In this document: piece after piece, positions 1-8,706 of the stretch
Numbering within the stretch: the first letter of the stretch is position 1
Layout: each line of letters begins with the position of its first letter
NCBI RefSeq assembly: GCF_900186585.1
Contig: NZ_FYDD01000003.1
Span: 992,001-1,056,000, forward strand
Origin: Massiliimalia timonensis
GTDB taxonomy: Bacteria > Bacillota > Clostridia > Oscillospirales > Ruminococcaceae
Length of the DNA: 64,000 nt
Direction: 5' to 3'
The notes under the pieces: model-generated
Seen by the model: only the letters and a program-made list of their open reading frames with translations
Told to the model about the DNA's origin: nothing
Database searches by the model: none
Position numbers and translations under genes: made by a program

Positions 1-506
1 GCGTTTGTTCCGAAGCGCTGCATCCGAAGGATCTCTGCGTTGGTGAGCAAAGACAGGGTGAAGTCATCGTTATTTCTCATCTCCCCGCCCATGATAAGCG
101 GCGAGCGGAAAATGCTCCACAAGGACATCATGGTGTATTGTTCCTCTTTGGTAAAGTTTGTCCAGGTGGTGTCAAATTCCAAGCCTGCGGCATCTTTCCA
201 GTCATTCAAATACAGGCGCAGGCTTCCCAGCGGGAGCATATCGCAATCCGGCCAGTTTCCCGGAGACACCTGTCGTTCCCACACCTCACAGCGTTCAAAC
301 ATGGCTAAAAGCAGATCCCACCGATCCCAGAAGTCGTCTGTAAGGCGCCACATATTGGCATTTTGCCGCAGGTGCCATGATTTTTCGATCACCGCCGGTC
401 CCGGGGAAAGGCTTAATACCATTTCCCGGCCGCATTGATCGATTGCCCGGCGGATCATCTCAATTTCTTTTTCCGCCGAGTATGGGGTATCCGGATACGC
501 ACTGGT
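1..506 (-). pseudogene. GH27 alpha-galactosidase, 3' fragment (cut by IS21 and by the window edge)
   Basis: Read on the minus strand from the IS boundary, the translation begins SAYPDTPYSAEKEIEMIRR and runs on through RLTDDFWDRWDLL and LIMGGEMRNND. These are typical of the second half of GH27 alpha-galactosidases. The Asp-rich RLTDDFWD segment is where the family's acid/base Asp lies. There is no start codon and the reading frame runs off the left edge. It is the continuation of the fragment at 3103-3686. Removing 507-3102 plus one copy of the duplicated CTGGT joins the two in frame (DDICNTS-AYPDT). The enzyme would release galactose from melibiose and raffinose-type sugars, but as it stands the gene is disrupted. 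The call is firm; the rest of the gene lies outside the window. Confidence 0.9.
502..506. repeat. Left copy of the 5-bp IS21 target-site duplication (CTGGT)
   Basis: CTGGT directly precedes the left terminal repeat, and the same five bases follow the right terminus at 3103-3107. IS21 elements usually make 4-8 bp duplications. The two copies are identical. Confidence 0.85.
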
Positions 507-530
507 TGATTATTTCACGCCAAGGGATCC

Positions 531-553
531 GGGTCTGAGCTTTGCTCAGACCC
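531..553. other. Perfect 10-bp hairpin near the IS21 end
   Basis: GGGTCTGAGC, a TTT loop and GCTCAGACCC form a perfect inverted repeat inside the left end of the element, downstream of istB. A further TCTCAGACCC lies about 15 bases on. It could terminate istAB transcription or block read-through from outside, but there is no strong T-run on the minus strand. It could instead be a transposase-binding repeat. Confidence 0.5.
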
Positions 554-608
554 ACTGATTTTTCTCTCAGACCCAGCAATACGCTTTTGGGATCCACCGG
601 TGTGTTTT

Positions 609-1361
609 TTACCTTTTATGCTTGGCACAGTATTCCCTCATATTGGTGCTGCCAGTTTCAATCCAGAAGGCTGTGTATGCGTAACGGTCTACAATCGCTT
701 CTGCCCGTACTCCTTCGCCCAGACGTTTCACCCAGTCATCCTTGCGGTATTGTGTACAGAAGATGGTAGAGGTTGTATCCGAGCGCCTTTCCATAAGTTC
801 AAACAGGAAGTAGAGTTCCGCATCCGATATGTCAGACACCAGCCACTCATCCAGTATCAGGAGAGGTATCCGGCTGTAACGTTCAAGCAGCTTCCTTTGA
901 TTCCCGGCAACTACGGTGGAGTCCCCATACTCCATTAGCAGATCAGGCAGCCTGACATACCGTACCCTGACATGGTTCAGGCAGGCTTCTTTTCCCAGGG
1001 CACAGGCCAGGTAGGTCTTCCCTGAACCGGTAAATCCCTGGAGGATGATGCTCTGGTGCAAACCGATGTACTGGCCACTGAACAGGTTCTCAATGAGCTC
1101 CCTGTTTAATCCGCGGCTGGCATAGATGACTCCCTGCCGGTTTGCCTGCGGAAAACGGAGCTTTGCTGACTTGATCAGCCGCTGTATCTTCCCATTGTAT
1201 TTCTCCTGGTAAATGTAGTCCACCAGCCGCTGCATCCTTTCATCGAAGGGCAGGGCTATTGTCGCAGGATCCGCCTGCTGTACCTCCAGCCCTTTGATTG
1301 CCTCGCCCAGATTAATTTCACGCAGCTTGCGCCTGGTCTCTTCATTGATCATCTCTGCCAC
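609..1361 (-). CDS. istB: IS21-family helper ATPase IstB
   Basis: This 250-residue AAA+ ATPase regulates target choice for the IstA transposase. The Walker A motif GFTGSGKT lies at about residues 109-116, followed by LLILDEW as Walker B at about 167-173. Length and motifs match IstB/DnaC-like proteins. It overlaps the end of istA by 20 nt, as usual for IS21 elements, so the two are probably translationally coupled. Nothing indicates damage. Confidence 0.95.
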   Translation of the reverse strand: MAEMINEETRRKLREINLGEAIKGLEVQQADPATIALPFDERMQRLVDYIYQEKYNGKIQRLIKSAKLRFPQANRQGVIYASRGLNRELIENLFSGQYIGLHQSIILQGFTGSGKTYLACALGKEACLNHVRVRYVRLPDLLMEYGDSTVVAGNQRKLLERYSRIPLLILDEWLVSDISDAELYFLFELMERRSDTTSTIFCTQYRKDDWVKRLGEGVRAEAIVDRYAYTAFWIETGSTNMREYCAKHKR

Positions 1362-2910
1362 CTCCGTAATAGCTGCTTCCCCTCAGGTATCCCATCTGGG
1401 AATGGTCCTTTGCATTTGCTTTTTTGCGCTCTACGTAAATCTCATCTTGATTGGATGCAAGGATCGAATTAAGATGGTGGTAACGGGGCTTTTTAATCCC
1501 GCTGGTGATGGCAAACTCACAGGCAGCTTCCAGGCGCGCTTCGGAGTATTTGTTGCTCAGTCTCAGGACGGCCAGCGCAGGGTTATAGCCCTGTTCTTTT
1601 ATGGGAACCCCCTCAAAGATACGGTCAATCGCCTGTACCGTATAATCGCCGATGGATCGTGCCCAGTTTTTGATCCGGATATCATCCCATGGGGAAAACT
1701 TGAACTTATCCGGCATATCTTCCGGATGGGTGGAATACTGGTTCCTCCGGCCAGCCGGGAAGCGGTTATGCGTGGCTATGCGAGCAGAACCGCTGTAGAT
1801 CTCCACGGTGCTGTCCGTAACCTTTAGGTCAACACTCTTCCTGGCGTACTGGTAAGGACAAGAGTACCGGTTATACTCAAAGACGACATGGTAGTCGATG
1901 TTTACCTTCCTGCCATAGACCCACGTGGCGATCTCATAAGGGACAGACGGCAGTGGATGCAGGAACGGCTTCTCATCCAGGTAAGCGTCATAGCGGCTCC
2001 CTTCACGTTTCTGGAAACTATCGTGGTTGAAGCCGTAGAGCTTTTTTGCAACGGCAGCTTTCAGATCCTCAAAGCTGTAAAAAGTCTCGTTCCTCAGCCG
2101 TGCGATGATCGCTGTTGCAATCTTCCCCACTGTGCCTTCCACGGAAGCTTTCTGTTTGGGTTTACAGATGCCTGCCGGCATGATGGCTGTCTGGTAGTGG
2201 CTGCCCAGGGCTTCATAATCCGCAGTCAGGACAACTTCCCCTTCTCTGGGATGGGATACAACGCCCGTCTTCAGGTTATCGCAGACAAGACGCGTGGCAA
2301 CCCCGCCGAAGAACCCATACATGTGGATGTGGGCGCGGATAAAGCTGTCCATCTTCATGTCCCGGCAGGGTTCCACGTAGGAGTACTGGCTGTAGGGCAG
2401 TGTCCCTACAAACAGGTATACGGTTACGATCTCCCCTGTGGAAGTGTCGACATAGGTCATGGTAGGCCCTGACCAATCTACCTCCACAGCAACGCCGGGC
2501 TTATGTTCCAGGTGGTTCGTAAGCTTGTTTACAATCGTGTATTCGCTGTAGCCCTGGCAGTATTTCGTATATCCCATGGGAATGTTGCCAGACGCCCTGC
2601 ATTTGTCCTGGTATTCCTGCCAAAGGAGCTTCAGCGTCACGCCCGTACGTTTCAGTTCCTGATGGACATACTCGTAATCCGGCTTGTCATACAAGCTTTC
2701 CAGGGCAAACTTGTCCGGATAAAACTTGCGGTAAACCGTATCCTCATCCATCTGGGCGATGTCCTCATAGGATATGCCCATCCTGTCAGCGATGTGGAAC
2801 ACATCACCGACAGAGTTCTTTGAAATGTGCCTGCTGGCGGCGATTGCATTCCGCCCCATCCCGGCACTGCGAAGCTCCAGTATCAGCTTCACGTTAATCT
2901 TTTTGGCCAT
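1342..2910 (-). CDS. istA: IS21-family transposase IstA
   Basis: This 522-residue DDE transposase has an N-terminal helix-turn-helix (residues ~8-45). The rve-type integrase core starts around VEVDWSGP (first Asp), continues with VCDNLKTGV (second Asp) and reaches the KASVEG region (Glu). The C-terminal part is the long basic region seen in IS21 IstA. The ATG follows a GAAAGGAGG-type ribosome site (minus strand, about 2917-2925). The gene is full length and uninterrupted. It acts with IstB to cut and paste the element. Confidence 0.95.
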   Translation of the reverse strand: MAKKINVKLILELRSAGMGRNAIAASRHISKNSVGDVFHIADRMGISYEDIAQMDEDTVYRKFYPDKFALESLYDKPDYEYVHQELKRTGVTLKLLWQEYQDKCRASGNIPMGYTKYCQGYSEYTIVNKLTNHLEHKPGVAVEVDWSGPTMTYVDTSTGEIVTVYLFVGTLPYSQYSYVEPCRDMKMDSFIRAHIHMYGFFGGVATRLVCDNLKTGVVSHPREGEVVLTADYEALGSHYQTAIMPAGICKPKQKASVEGTVGKIATAIIARLRNETFYSFEDLKAAVAKKLYGFNHDSFQKREGSRYDAYLDEKPFLHPLPSVPYEIATWVYGRKVNIDYHVVFEYNRYSCPYQYARKSVDLKVTDSTVEIYSGSARIATHNRFPAGRRNQYSTHPEDMPDKFKFSPWDDIRIKNWARSIGDYTVQAIDRIFEGVPIKEQGYNPALAVLRLSNKYSEARLEAACEFAITSGIKKPRYHHLNSILASNQDEIYVERKKANAKDHSQMGYLRGSSYYGGGRDDQ

Positions 2911-3102
2911 GTTTTCGGCCTCCTTTCATAGAATCGGAGACTATTTCTCCAATAAAGATTCTACAAAAGAATAGCTGAAGTAAAAACCTGGCCTCTCGGC
3001 ATCGGGGCGGATCTATTGCATGAACTGATCAATGGTGGATCACTTATGTGTACTGGTGGATCTCAAAAGCGTATCGATGGCCCTCATAGCGTGAAATATT
3101 CA

Positions 3103-3686
3103 CTGGTATTGCAAATATCGTCTACCTTAATAAAATCCACGCCCCAGGAGGCATACAATTCAAAAATAGAGTCATAGTAAGCCTGCGCGCCCTCCAGATC
3201 GGCATTGATACCATACATATCCGCATTCCACCAGCATATCGAGGTACTGGAAGCGATCTTGTCACAGGTAGTACCTGTTCCCTTCACCGGCAAGTGTTGG
3301 TGCACTGCCTGCCGCGGGACCCCGCGCATGATATGGATTCCAAATTTTAACCCCATATCATGGATCTTTTCAGCAATCGGCGCAAAGCCCTTTCCTCCTG
3401 CCGCTGATGGAAACCGTTCCGGTGCAGGAAACTGTCTGCCGTACTCGTCCATCTCCAACTGTGCAAAAGGCATATAAAAAGGGACTTCCCTGCCCGATGC
3501 TACCTTTCCAGCGTTGGGTTCAGACCACTGGATATCACAAACGATATATTCCCAGCCGTACTGCTTTAAGTATTTCGCCATATATTCGGCATTTCCCAGA
3601 AGCTGTTCCTCATTTACCGCCGGGCCGTAGCAGTCCCAGCTGTTCCAGCCCATAGGCGGCCGTAAAGCCGCATGATCTTTCTTCAT
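3103..3686 (-). pseudogene. GH27 alpha-galactosidase, 5' fragment interrupted by IS21
   Basis: The start is set by a GAAAGGA site upstream of ATG at 3686. The protein begins MKKDHAALRPPMGWNSWDCYG, the classic GH27 N-terminus, with WEYIVCDIQW and CWWNADMYGIN following. The nucleophile motif FIKVDDIC (Asp ~189) lies only a few codons before the insertion, so the IS separates the two catalytic aspartates. In the present state the frame runs into the IS and stops at 3084 after about 200 residues, and such a product could not be active. The remainder is at 1-506. Like aga in the msm operon, it would feed galactose and sucrose from raffinose-type sugars into the pathway. Confidence 0.92.
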
Positions 3687-3738
3687 ATTCCGTTTCCTTT
3701 CTCAAAACAGGCACATTTTGTCCTATGGTATTCTCCCC

Positions 3739-5394
3739 TTATTTCAAGGAAAGGACCACCGCCTGATAAGGAGCCATTGTCAGCGTTCCGGCCTCCTGCT
3801 CCAAATTATCACAGTTATTCAGCAAAATCTCTTCTACTTCTTCACTTACACGAACTGTCTGCGCCTTGCCTGTGAAGTTGCAGAATATCCCTGCCGTCTT
3901 GTCCTCCAGCACCCTGCGGTATGCAATCAAATAGTCCTCCGCCTCTCTTTGCGGGATAAACTTCCCTTCAGAGAAAATCTCTTTCCATTTCGGATCACGC
4001 CGCAGTGCTACCAGCTTTTTATAATAGGACAGCACTGAGCTTGGATCTCCCTGCTGAGCGGCCGCATTGATCTGCGGATAATTCGGATTGACCGGGATCC
4101 ATGGTTCAGTATCACTGAAGCCTGCATATTCGCTGTCATCCCACTGGATCGGGGTACGTCCGTTGTCCCGGCTGTATTCCCTCAGTTCTTGCAGCAGTGC
4201 TTCGGTATCTCCTCCGTTTTCCACACATTCCCGGTAACGGTTATGCACCATAACGTCTTTAAAATCCTCAATGCTGTTCCAAACGCTGTTGGTCATCCCC
4301 AATTCCTGTCCCTGGTAGATAAACGGCGTCCCCGGCAGGAAGAAATAGATCGTTCCCAGGCATGCCGCGGAGGTACGGCTTTGGTCTTTCGGTTCCAAAA
4401 ACTTATTGATCCCGCGCGGCTCGTCATGGCTTTCCAAAACGCCCCCGCTCCAGCAGCCTAAGCTTGAGATTTGCTCCTGGGAATCAAACATCTTCTGCCG
4501 CCAGCGGTGCACTGCTTCTTTGGAGGATTTGTCCGCCTCCCCCTTCATATCGTACCAGTTAAAATCAAAGATCATAGAGAAATATCCGTTTTCCCCTGCA
4601 TAATCAGGGAAGTAGTCCATTGAAACGCCGACTGCTTCCGCCACTGTCATGGCGTTCCGTTTGCCATAGGTCCGGTCCCGCAGCTCGGTCAGAAATTCAC
4701 CGATCCCCGGGTAGTTCTGGTAGTTTTCGATCTGGTAAAGCGAACCGTCCGGCGTTGGAACGGAGGCAAAGGTCAGATCCTTTTTGATAAAGGTGATCGC
4801 GTCCACCCGGAACCCCGCGATCCCTTTATCCAGCCACCAGTTTACCATATTATAAAGTTTTTCCCGCAGGTCTGGGTTCTCCCAGTTAAAGTCCGGCTGG
4901 CGTTTGTCAAAGGTATGCAGGTACCATCTTCCGTCCGGAACCTGTGTCCATGCCGGACCGCCGAAGTTTGAACGCCAGTTGTTAGGCGGCTGGCCGTCCT
5001 CTGTTGTTTTAAAGATGAAATAATCCGCTTCTTCGCTTTCCGGGTCCTGTACTGCTTTTTGGAACCACGGATGTTCGTCTGAACAGTCATTGACCACCAA
5101 GTCCAGTAAAACACCGATCCCTTTTTCCTTCGCTTCCTGAATCAGAGCGTCAAGGTCCTCATTTGTTCCAAACATCGGGTTGACCTGATAATAGTCGGAA
5201 ATATCATAGCCATTGTCCACCATCGGGGACTGATAGCAGGGGTTGATCCAAATTAAGTTGACCCCTAGTTCCTTTAAGTAATCCAGCTTGCTGCGAATCC
5301 CATTAAAATCCCCGATCCCATCGTGGTTGGTATCGCAAAAGCTTTGCGGGTATACCTGATATACGACCGCCTCTTTCCACCAATCTTGCTTCAT
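3739..5394 (-). CDS. GH13 alpha-glucosidase (oligo-1,6-glucosidase/dextran glucosidase type)
   Basis: This 551-residue cytoplasmic GH13 hydrolase of the subfamily containing MalL, DexB and TreC has no signal peptide. The first barrel strands read YQVYPQSF and GDFNGI. Nucleophile Asp198 lies in GFRVDAITFI, acid/base Glu253 in TVAEAV, and the HD pair at 323-324 in ESHDEPRG. The residue after the nucleophile is Ala, which in this subfamily tends to go with alpha-1,4 rather than alpha-1,6 preference. Region I is odd: the usual NHTSDEHPWF or NHCSDEHPWF reads NDCSDEHPWF, so the conserved His is Asp103 (codon GAC at 5086-5088, one base from CAC). It may split oligosaccharides imported by the neighbouring ABC transporter, if active. 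Confidence 0.9.
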   Translation of the reverse strand: MKQDWWKEAVVYQVYPQSFCDTNHDGIGDFNGIRSKLDYLKELGVNLIWINPCYQSPMVDNGYDISDYYQVNPMFGTNEDLDALIQEAKEKGIGVLLDLVVNDCSDEHPWFQKAVQDPESEEADYFIFKTTEDGQPPNNWRSNFGGPAWTQVPDGRWYLHTFDKRQPDFNWENPDLREKLYNMVNWWLDKGIAGFRVDAITFIKKDLTFASVPTPDGSLYQIENYQNYPGIGEFLTELRDRTYGKRNAMTVAEAVGVSMDYFPDYAGENGYFSMIFDFNWYDMKGEADKSSKEAVHRWRQKMFDSQEQISSLGCWSGGVLESHDEPRGINKFLEPKDQSRTSAACLGTIYFFLPGTPFIYQGQELGMTNSVWNSIEDFKDVMVHNRYRECVENGGDTEALLQELREYSRDNGRTPIQWDDSEYAGFSDTEPWIPVNPNYPQINAAAQQGDPSSVLSYYKKLVALRRDPKWKEIFSEGKFIPQREAEDYLIAYRRVLEDKTAGIFCNFTGKAQTVRVSEEVEEILLNNCDNLEQEAGTLTMAPYQAVVLSLK

Positions 5395-5437
5395 CTACAG
5401 TTTCCTCCCTTCGTGTCCTTCCGTATCATAAAAATAA

Positions 5438-5465
5438 CAGCCGGGGATCCGTCTGTCCCCGGCTG
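5438..5465 (-). terminator. Rho-independent terminator between the ADP-ribosylglycohydrolase and GH13 genes
   Basis: On the minus strand CAGCCGGGGA pairs with TCCCCGGCTG and is followed by TTATTTTTATG. It lies just after the stop of the upstream gene, so the glucosidase and galactosidase genes are either reached by read-through or have their own weak promoter. Confidence 0.8.
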
Positions 5466-5488
5466 TCTGTCCAGCGACAGGAAACTCG

Positions 5489-6589
5489 TTATTTTGATAC
5501 GATCTCTGCCGCCTTCATTGTTTTTTCTGCCAGTTCTTTGATACTGATCTTCTCCGGCAGCTCAAAGGCATATTTTTCATATCTCTGGCAACCGTCGTAC
5601 TGGTCCCATTTGTCCCAGATCATGTTTACCATGATCCCGTTCAGGAACTCTTTCCAGCTTTCCGGGATCGCCTTTTCTCCAACAACAGCGCCCATCACGC
5701 CCCCAACGGTACAGGCATTGCAGTCGGTATCATACCCCAGTTGGATAGACAAGCTCATCGTTTCTGCAAAATCCCCTTTTCCGAAATACAGAGCCAACAA
5801 TACCAGCCCCGCATTTGGAATCGCATCCGCTATATGATGTTCCGGAAGGGCCGAAAGAAAGTCCTTTCTGGCTTGTTTCCAGTCCGTGTTTGCACGTGCG
5901 GTTGCATAGGCTCGTTCCACTTCCTGTGAAAAGACGGTGTCGTGGTCCAGCTCAGACAGCGCATATTCAATGATATCGGTCACCCGGTCCATCCTCATTG
6001 CGGCATTTTGAAGCGCCGCGCCAAACACAGCCCCTTCACAGCCTTCTCTGCGATTCACCATAGAGCCGTATTCCAGCGCACGGCTTCTAACCGTTTCCGG
6101 ATGCCGATAGGTCAAAATCCCAAGGATCTCATTATAAATCAGGGCGCAGATACCCCAATCCTTAAAATATTCTGTCAGCGGGATCCCCGAATCGATGTCC
6201 AGATGTTCCGGGGGTTTAACCCCTTTGGCAAACTGTTCGATCGCGTGCCGGCCTTCCCCAAAGTTTCGGTAGTTAAGGTTTTTGACCCATACCTGTCCTA
6301 ATTCCTCTGGAGTTGGATAACGCCCTAATTTAAGGATCTCCTCTACCATCAGCCATTCCATTAGAGTATCATCGTCAGCCATGCCACCGTATCTAAGCAA
6401 GATATCATATACATTGAACGCCCAGTCGGTGTGCTGATACCGATTTACAGAGGTCAATATTCCATCAATGTGTTCTTCGACGGGCTGATCCTGATACTTA
6501 TTTTCAAAAAACAAACCATTGTTGTTTCCCGCGATCATTCCAGTCCATGCGCCGTATATCTTATCAAAAATTTGTTCGTTCTTATGCAT
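5489..6589 (-). CDS. ADP-ribosylglycohydrolase-family protein
   Basis: About 366 residues from the ATG at 6589, chosen because GGGAGGAAAACAACG precedes it; ten further codons upstream lack an RBS. Family signatures are AWTGMIAG near the N-terminus, the acidic metal motif MADDDTLMEW, and the C-terminal GYDTDCNACTVGG. These supply the Asp/Thr ligands for two Mg ions in ADP-ribosyl-hydrolases. Family members remove ADP-ribose from proteins or hydrolyse related N- or O-glycosidic bonds. Several occur in carbohydrate operons with unknown substrates, and that is the setting here, between a LacI regulator and a GH13 glucosidase. The substrate cannot be deduced. Confidence 0.85.
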   Translation of the reverse strand: MHKNEQIFDKIYGAWTGMIAGNNNGLFFENKYQDQPVEEHIDGILTSVNRYQHTDWAFNVYDILLRYGGMADDDTLMEWLMVEEILKLGRYPTPEELGQVWVKNLNYRNFGEGRHAIEQFAKGVKPPEHLDIDSGIPLTEYFKDWGICALIYNEILGILTYRHPETVRSRALEYGSMVNRREGCEGAVFGAALQNAAMRMDRVTDIIEYALSELDHDTVFSQEVERAYATARANTDWKQARKDFLSALPEHHIADAIPNAGLVLLALYFGKGDFAETMSLSIQLGYDTDCNACTVGGVMGAVVGEKAIPESWKEFLNGIMVNMIWDKWDQYDGCQRYEKYAFELPEKISIKELAEKTMKAAEIVSK

Positions 6590-6648
6590 CGTTGTTTTCC
6601 TCCCTGAAAACATCAACCGATTCTATCAAAATTGGCCGTTTTATCAGG

Positions 6649-7641
6649 CTATACAGATTTGGGACGCGTACTTCCCCGTACCTTTAATTCGACCGGCAGG
6701 ACTGTACGCGTTGCAATCACTTTTTTGCTTCGCCGTCCAATAATGCTGTTAACCGCGACCTCTGCCATCTTTTTGACAGGCTGATGGATCGTTGTCAGCT
6801 GCGGAGTTGTCAGCTGGCACAGTTCCACATCGTCAAACCCGACGACCTGCAACTGCTCCGGAACATTAATCCCATGCTCATGGCAATACTGCAAGATCTG
6901 CGCGGCCATGGTGTCATTACTGGCAAAGATTCCGTCTACATCAGGCATCTGCGCAAATACTTCCTGGATAATCTGCGTATAAGAACGTGTGTAAAATTCC
7001 TGTTCCGTGGTTGCAAAGATTTGGTAAGGGATCCCCGCTTCCTGGCATACCCGTTCAAAAGCAACTGCACGCCTATCGCCCGGAAGCCCTTTAGAAAATT
7101 CACCGCTGATATGCAGAAGCTTTTTGCACCCGCATTCGATCAGGTGACGTGTTGCAAGCTCGCCCCCCTGCTCGTTGTCACAGCGGATATTGATTCCATA
7201 TCCTCCGGACTGGCGCTCGATCATGACAATGGGCATATCGCGCTCTACATATTTTTCTACATCAGGCGTCCGGCTGGCGATTACCATTCCGGCAACCTGA
7301 TTAGATTTGAGCATGTCAATATATTCCTGCTCCTTTTCTACCTGAGCTTGGGAATTGCACAAAAGGATCTTAAAATTTTTCTTAAAGCAGTACTGCTCTA
7401 AATAATAAGCTAACTGGCTAAAAAACGGATGCTGGATCGTGGGGACAATCACCCCGATCATATTGGAATGTTTTTTTGTCAGTGAGCGTGCCAGCTCATT
7501 GGGCTGGTAATTCAATTCTTTCATGCTCTGATATACTTTAGCACGGGTCTTTTCGCTGATATATCCCCGGTTATTTAATACCCGCGATACCGTCGTTACC
7601 GTGACCCCTGCCCGTTCAGATACATCTTTTAAGGTACTCAT
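6649..7641 (-). CDS. LacI/GalR-family transcriptional regulator of the sugar locus
   Basis: 330 residues from the ATG at 7641, which has AAAGGTGG eight bases upstream. The N-terminal helix-turn-helix reads STLKDVSERAGVTVTTVSRVLNN, with the usual hinge at YQPNELARSL. A periplasmic-binding-protein-like sugar sensor domain follows (IGVIVPTIQHPFFSQL, GIFASNDTMAAQIL, VVGFDDVELCQL). It probably binds the near-palindrome over the gtfA promoter (12824-12835) and may be relieved by a sugar from the raffinose/sucrose pathway. It has its own promoter (7667-7695) and is separated from the transporter by a terminator. Confidence 0.93.
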   Translation of the reverse strand: MSTLKDVSERAGVTVTTVSRVLNNRGYISEKTRAKVYQSMKELNYQPNELARSLTKKHSNMIGVIVPTIQHPFFSQLAYYLEQYCFKKNFKILLCNSQAQVEKEQEYIDMLKSNQVAGMVIASRTPDVEKYVERDMPIVMIERQSGGYGINIRCDNEQGGELATRHLIECGCKKLLHISGEFSKGLPGDRRAVAFERVCQEAGIPYQIFATTEQEFYTRSYTQIIQEVFAQMPDVDGIFASNDTMAAQILQYCHEHGINVPEQLQVVGFDDVELCQLTTPQLTTIHQPVKKMAEVAVNSIIGRRSKKVIATRTVLPVELKVRGSTRPKSV

Positions 7642-7666
7642 GGCCAAAACCACCTTTCTTCGGAAT

Positions 7667-7695
7667 ATAATAAATATTTATTAAATCGCATTCAA
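7667..7695 (-). promoter_or_regulatory. Predicted sigma-A promoter of the LacI-type regulator
   Basis: On the minus strand TTGAAT and TATTAT are separated by 17 bp and lie immediately upstream of the regulator's RBS, giving a leader of roughly 20 nt. The fit is good but neither hexamer is perfect. Confidence 0.55.
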
Positions 7696-7788
7696 TATCC
7701 TAGTATGATCCCTCCGAAAAAATTGTTTGACCCTATTTTGCTTCTCTGTTTCACCAGTCGTACCCCCGTATTGTTCATAATGGCACAA

Positions 7789-7826
7789 ATTCTCTATCAT
7801 ATCGCACAGGCGATACGATAGAGAAT
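7789..7826 (-). terminator. Long hairpin at the end of the sugar transporter operon
   Basis: Two 17-nt arms (ATTCTCTATCATATCGC and GCGATACGATAGAGAAT, one mismatch) flank an ACAG loop, 20 bases after the permease stop. The T-run is weak on the minus strand, so it may act as a terminator or an mRNA 3'-end stabiliser. Confidence 0.6.
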
Positions 7827-7845
7827 CCTTTTTACAAAAGGCCTA

Positions 7846-8706
7846 TTACGATTTGACAGCCCCGGAAACAACGCCGGCAATAATATGGCGCTGTAAGAAC
7901 AGATACAGAATAATAACTGGGGTCACCGTCATAACCAACGCCGCCATGATCAGTCCAAGGTCTGAGGTATAAGTACCATAGAACCGGTAAGTTGACAAAG
8001 GCAAGGTAAACAAATCGCGTTTTGTCAAAATCAAGCTCGGCATCAAATAGTCGTTCCACAACCACAAAACGTCCAACACCACCAGGGTGGAGGTCATTGT
8101 TTTCAGCAACGGGAATACGACCCGGAAAAACGTCTGGTATTTATTACACCCGTCTAATAACGCCGCTTCCTCCAGCGAAATCGGGACCCCGGATTTGATC
8201 GCCCCGTGGTACATAAATACCGCAAGACCCATACCAAAGCCGAAATTCAAAAAGATCAGTGTTGCACGGTTGTTCAGCAGATTCAAGGTGTTTCCATAAA
8301 TGCTGACCAACGGGATCATCAATGCCTGGAACGGAATGATCATCGCTGCCAGCATCATCCCAAAGGAGATCCGGCTGGCCAGATATTTTGTCCGGACAAA
8401 TACATATGCTGCCATTGCTGCAAACAGCACGATGATGATCATACTGATCACTGTGATCAAAAACGAGTTCATAAAGGACAGCGGAAAACGCATGGATTCA
8501 AACGCTTCCGGATAGTTGTCGAAGTAGAAGCCCTGTGTGTCAATCAAAGAAAGCGGGTTCCGTACAATACTGACCTTCCGCTTAAAGGAATTGATCAGGA
8601 CCATAAAGAATGGGAACATATACGCGATCAAAAGAATAAACAAAACCACCAGTTTCACAATGTGGCCGACCCGCGCTTTGGTTCCGCCGATCACGCTTTT
8701 ACTCAT
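7846..8706 (-). CDS. Sugar ABC transporter permease (MsmG/MalG type)
   Basis: This 286-residue inner membrane protein has six hydrophobic segments, the first at about residues 15-36 (LVVLFILLIAYMFPFFMVLI). The cytoplasmic EAA loop near residue 180 reads EEAALLDGCNKYQTFFRVV, the contact for the ATPase subunit. It is the second permease of a CUT1-type importer with 8706-9587 and the binding lipoprotein 9814-11139. Its ATG overlaps the stop of the preceding permease (TAATG), so translation is coupled. No ATPase gene is present in the locus, so a shared MsmK-like ATPase encoded elsewhere is expected. Confidence 0.94.
   Translation of the reverse strand: MSKSVIGGTKARVGHIVKLVVLFILLIAYMFPFFMVLINSFKRKVSIVRNPLSLIDTQGFYFDNYPEAFESMRFPLSFMNSFLITVISMIIIVLFAAMAAYVFVRTKYLASRISFGMMLAAMIIPFQALMIPLVSIYGNTLNLLNNRATLIFLNFGFGMGLAVFMYHGAIKSGVPISLEEAALLDGCNKYQTFFRVVFPLLKTMTSTLVVLDVLWLWNDYLMPSLILTKRDLFTLPLSTYRFYGTYTSDLGLIMAALVMTVTPVIILYLFLQRHIIAGVVSGAVKS

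Larger units (their letters stand above)
507..3102. mobile_element. Complete IS21-family insertion sequence
   Basis: The 2,596-bp element carries istA and istB overlapping by 20 nt on the minus strand. Its ends are inverted repeats of the TG...CA type: TGATTATTTCACGCC at the left and, on the other strand, TGAATATTTCACGCT at the right. It is flanked by a direct repeat CTGGT (502-506 and 3103-3107). Subterminal repeats typical of IS21 are also present: ATACGCTTTTGGGATCCACC near 579-599 has an inverted near-copy near 3056-3075. Both genes look intact, so the element is probably still able to move. It lies inside a GH27 alpha-galactosidase gene. Confidence 0.93.

Noticed and set aside
40..1827. 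Plus-strand ORFs across the alpha-galactosidase fragment and istA/istB
   Set aside because: They lie antisense to clearly conserved genes, have no RBS and no family features.
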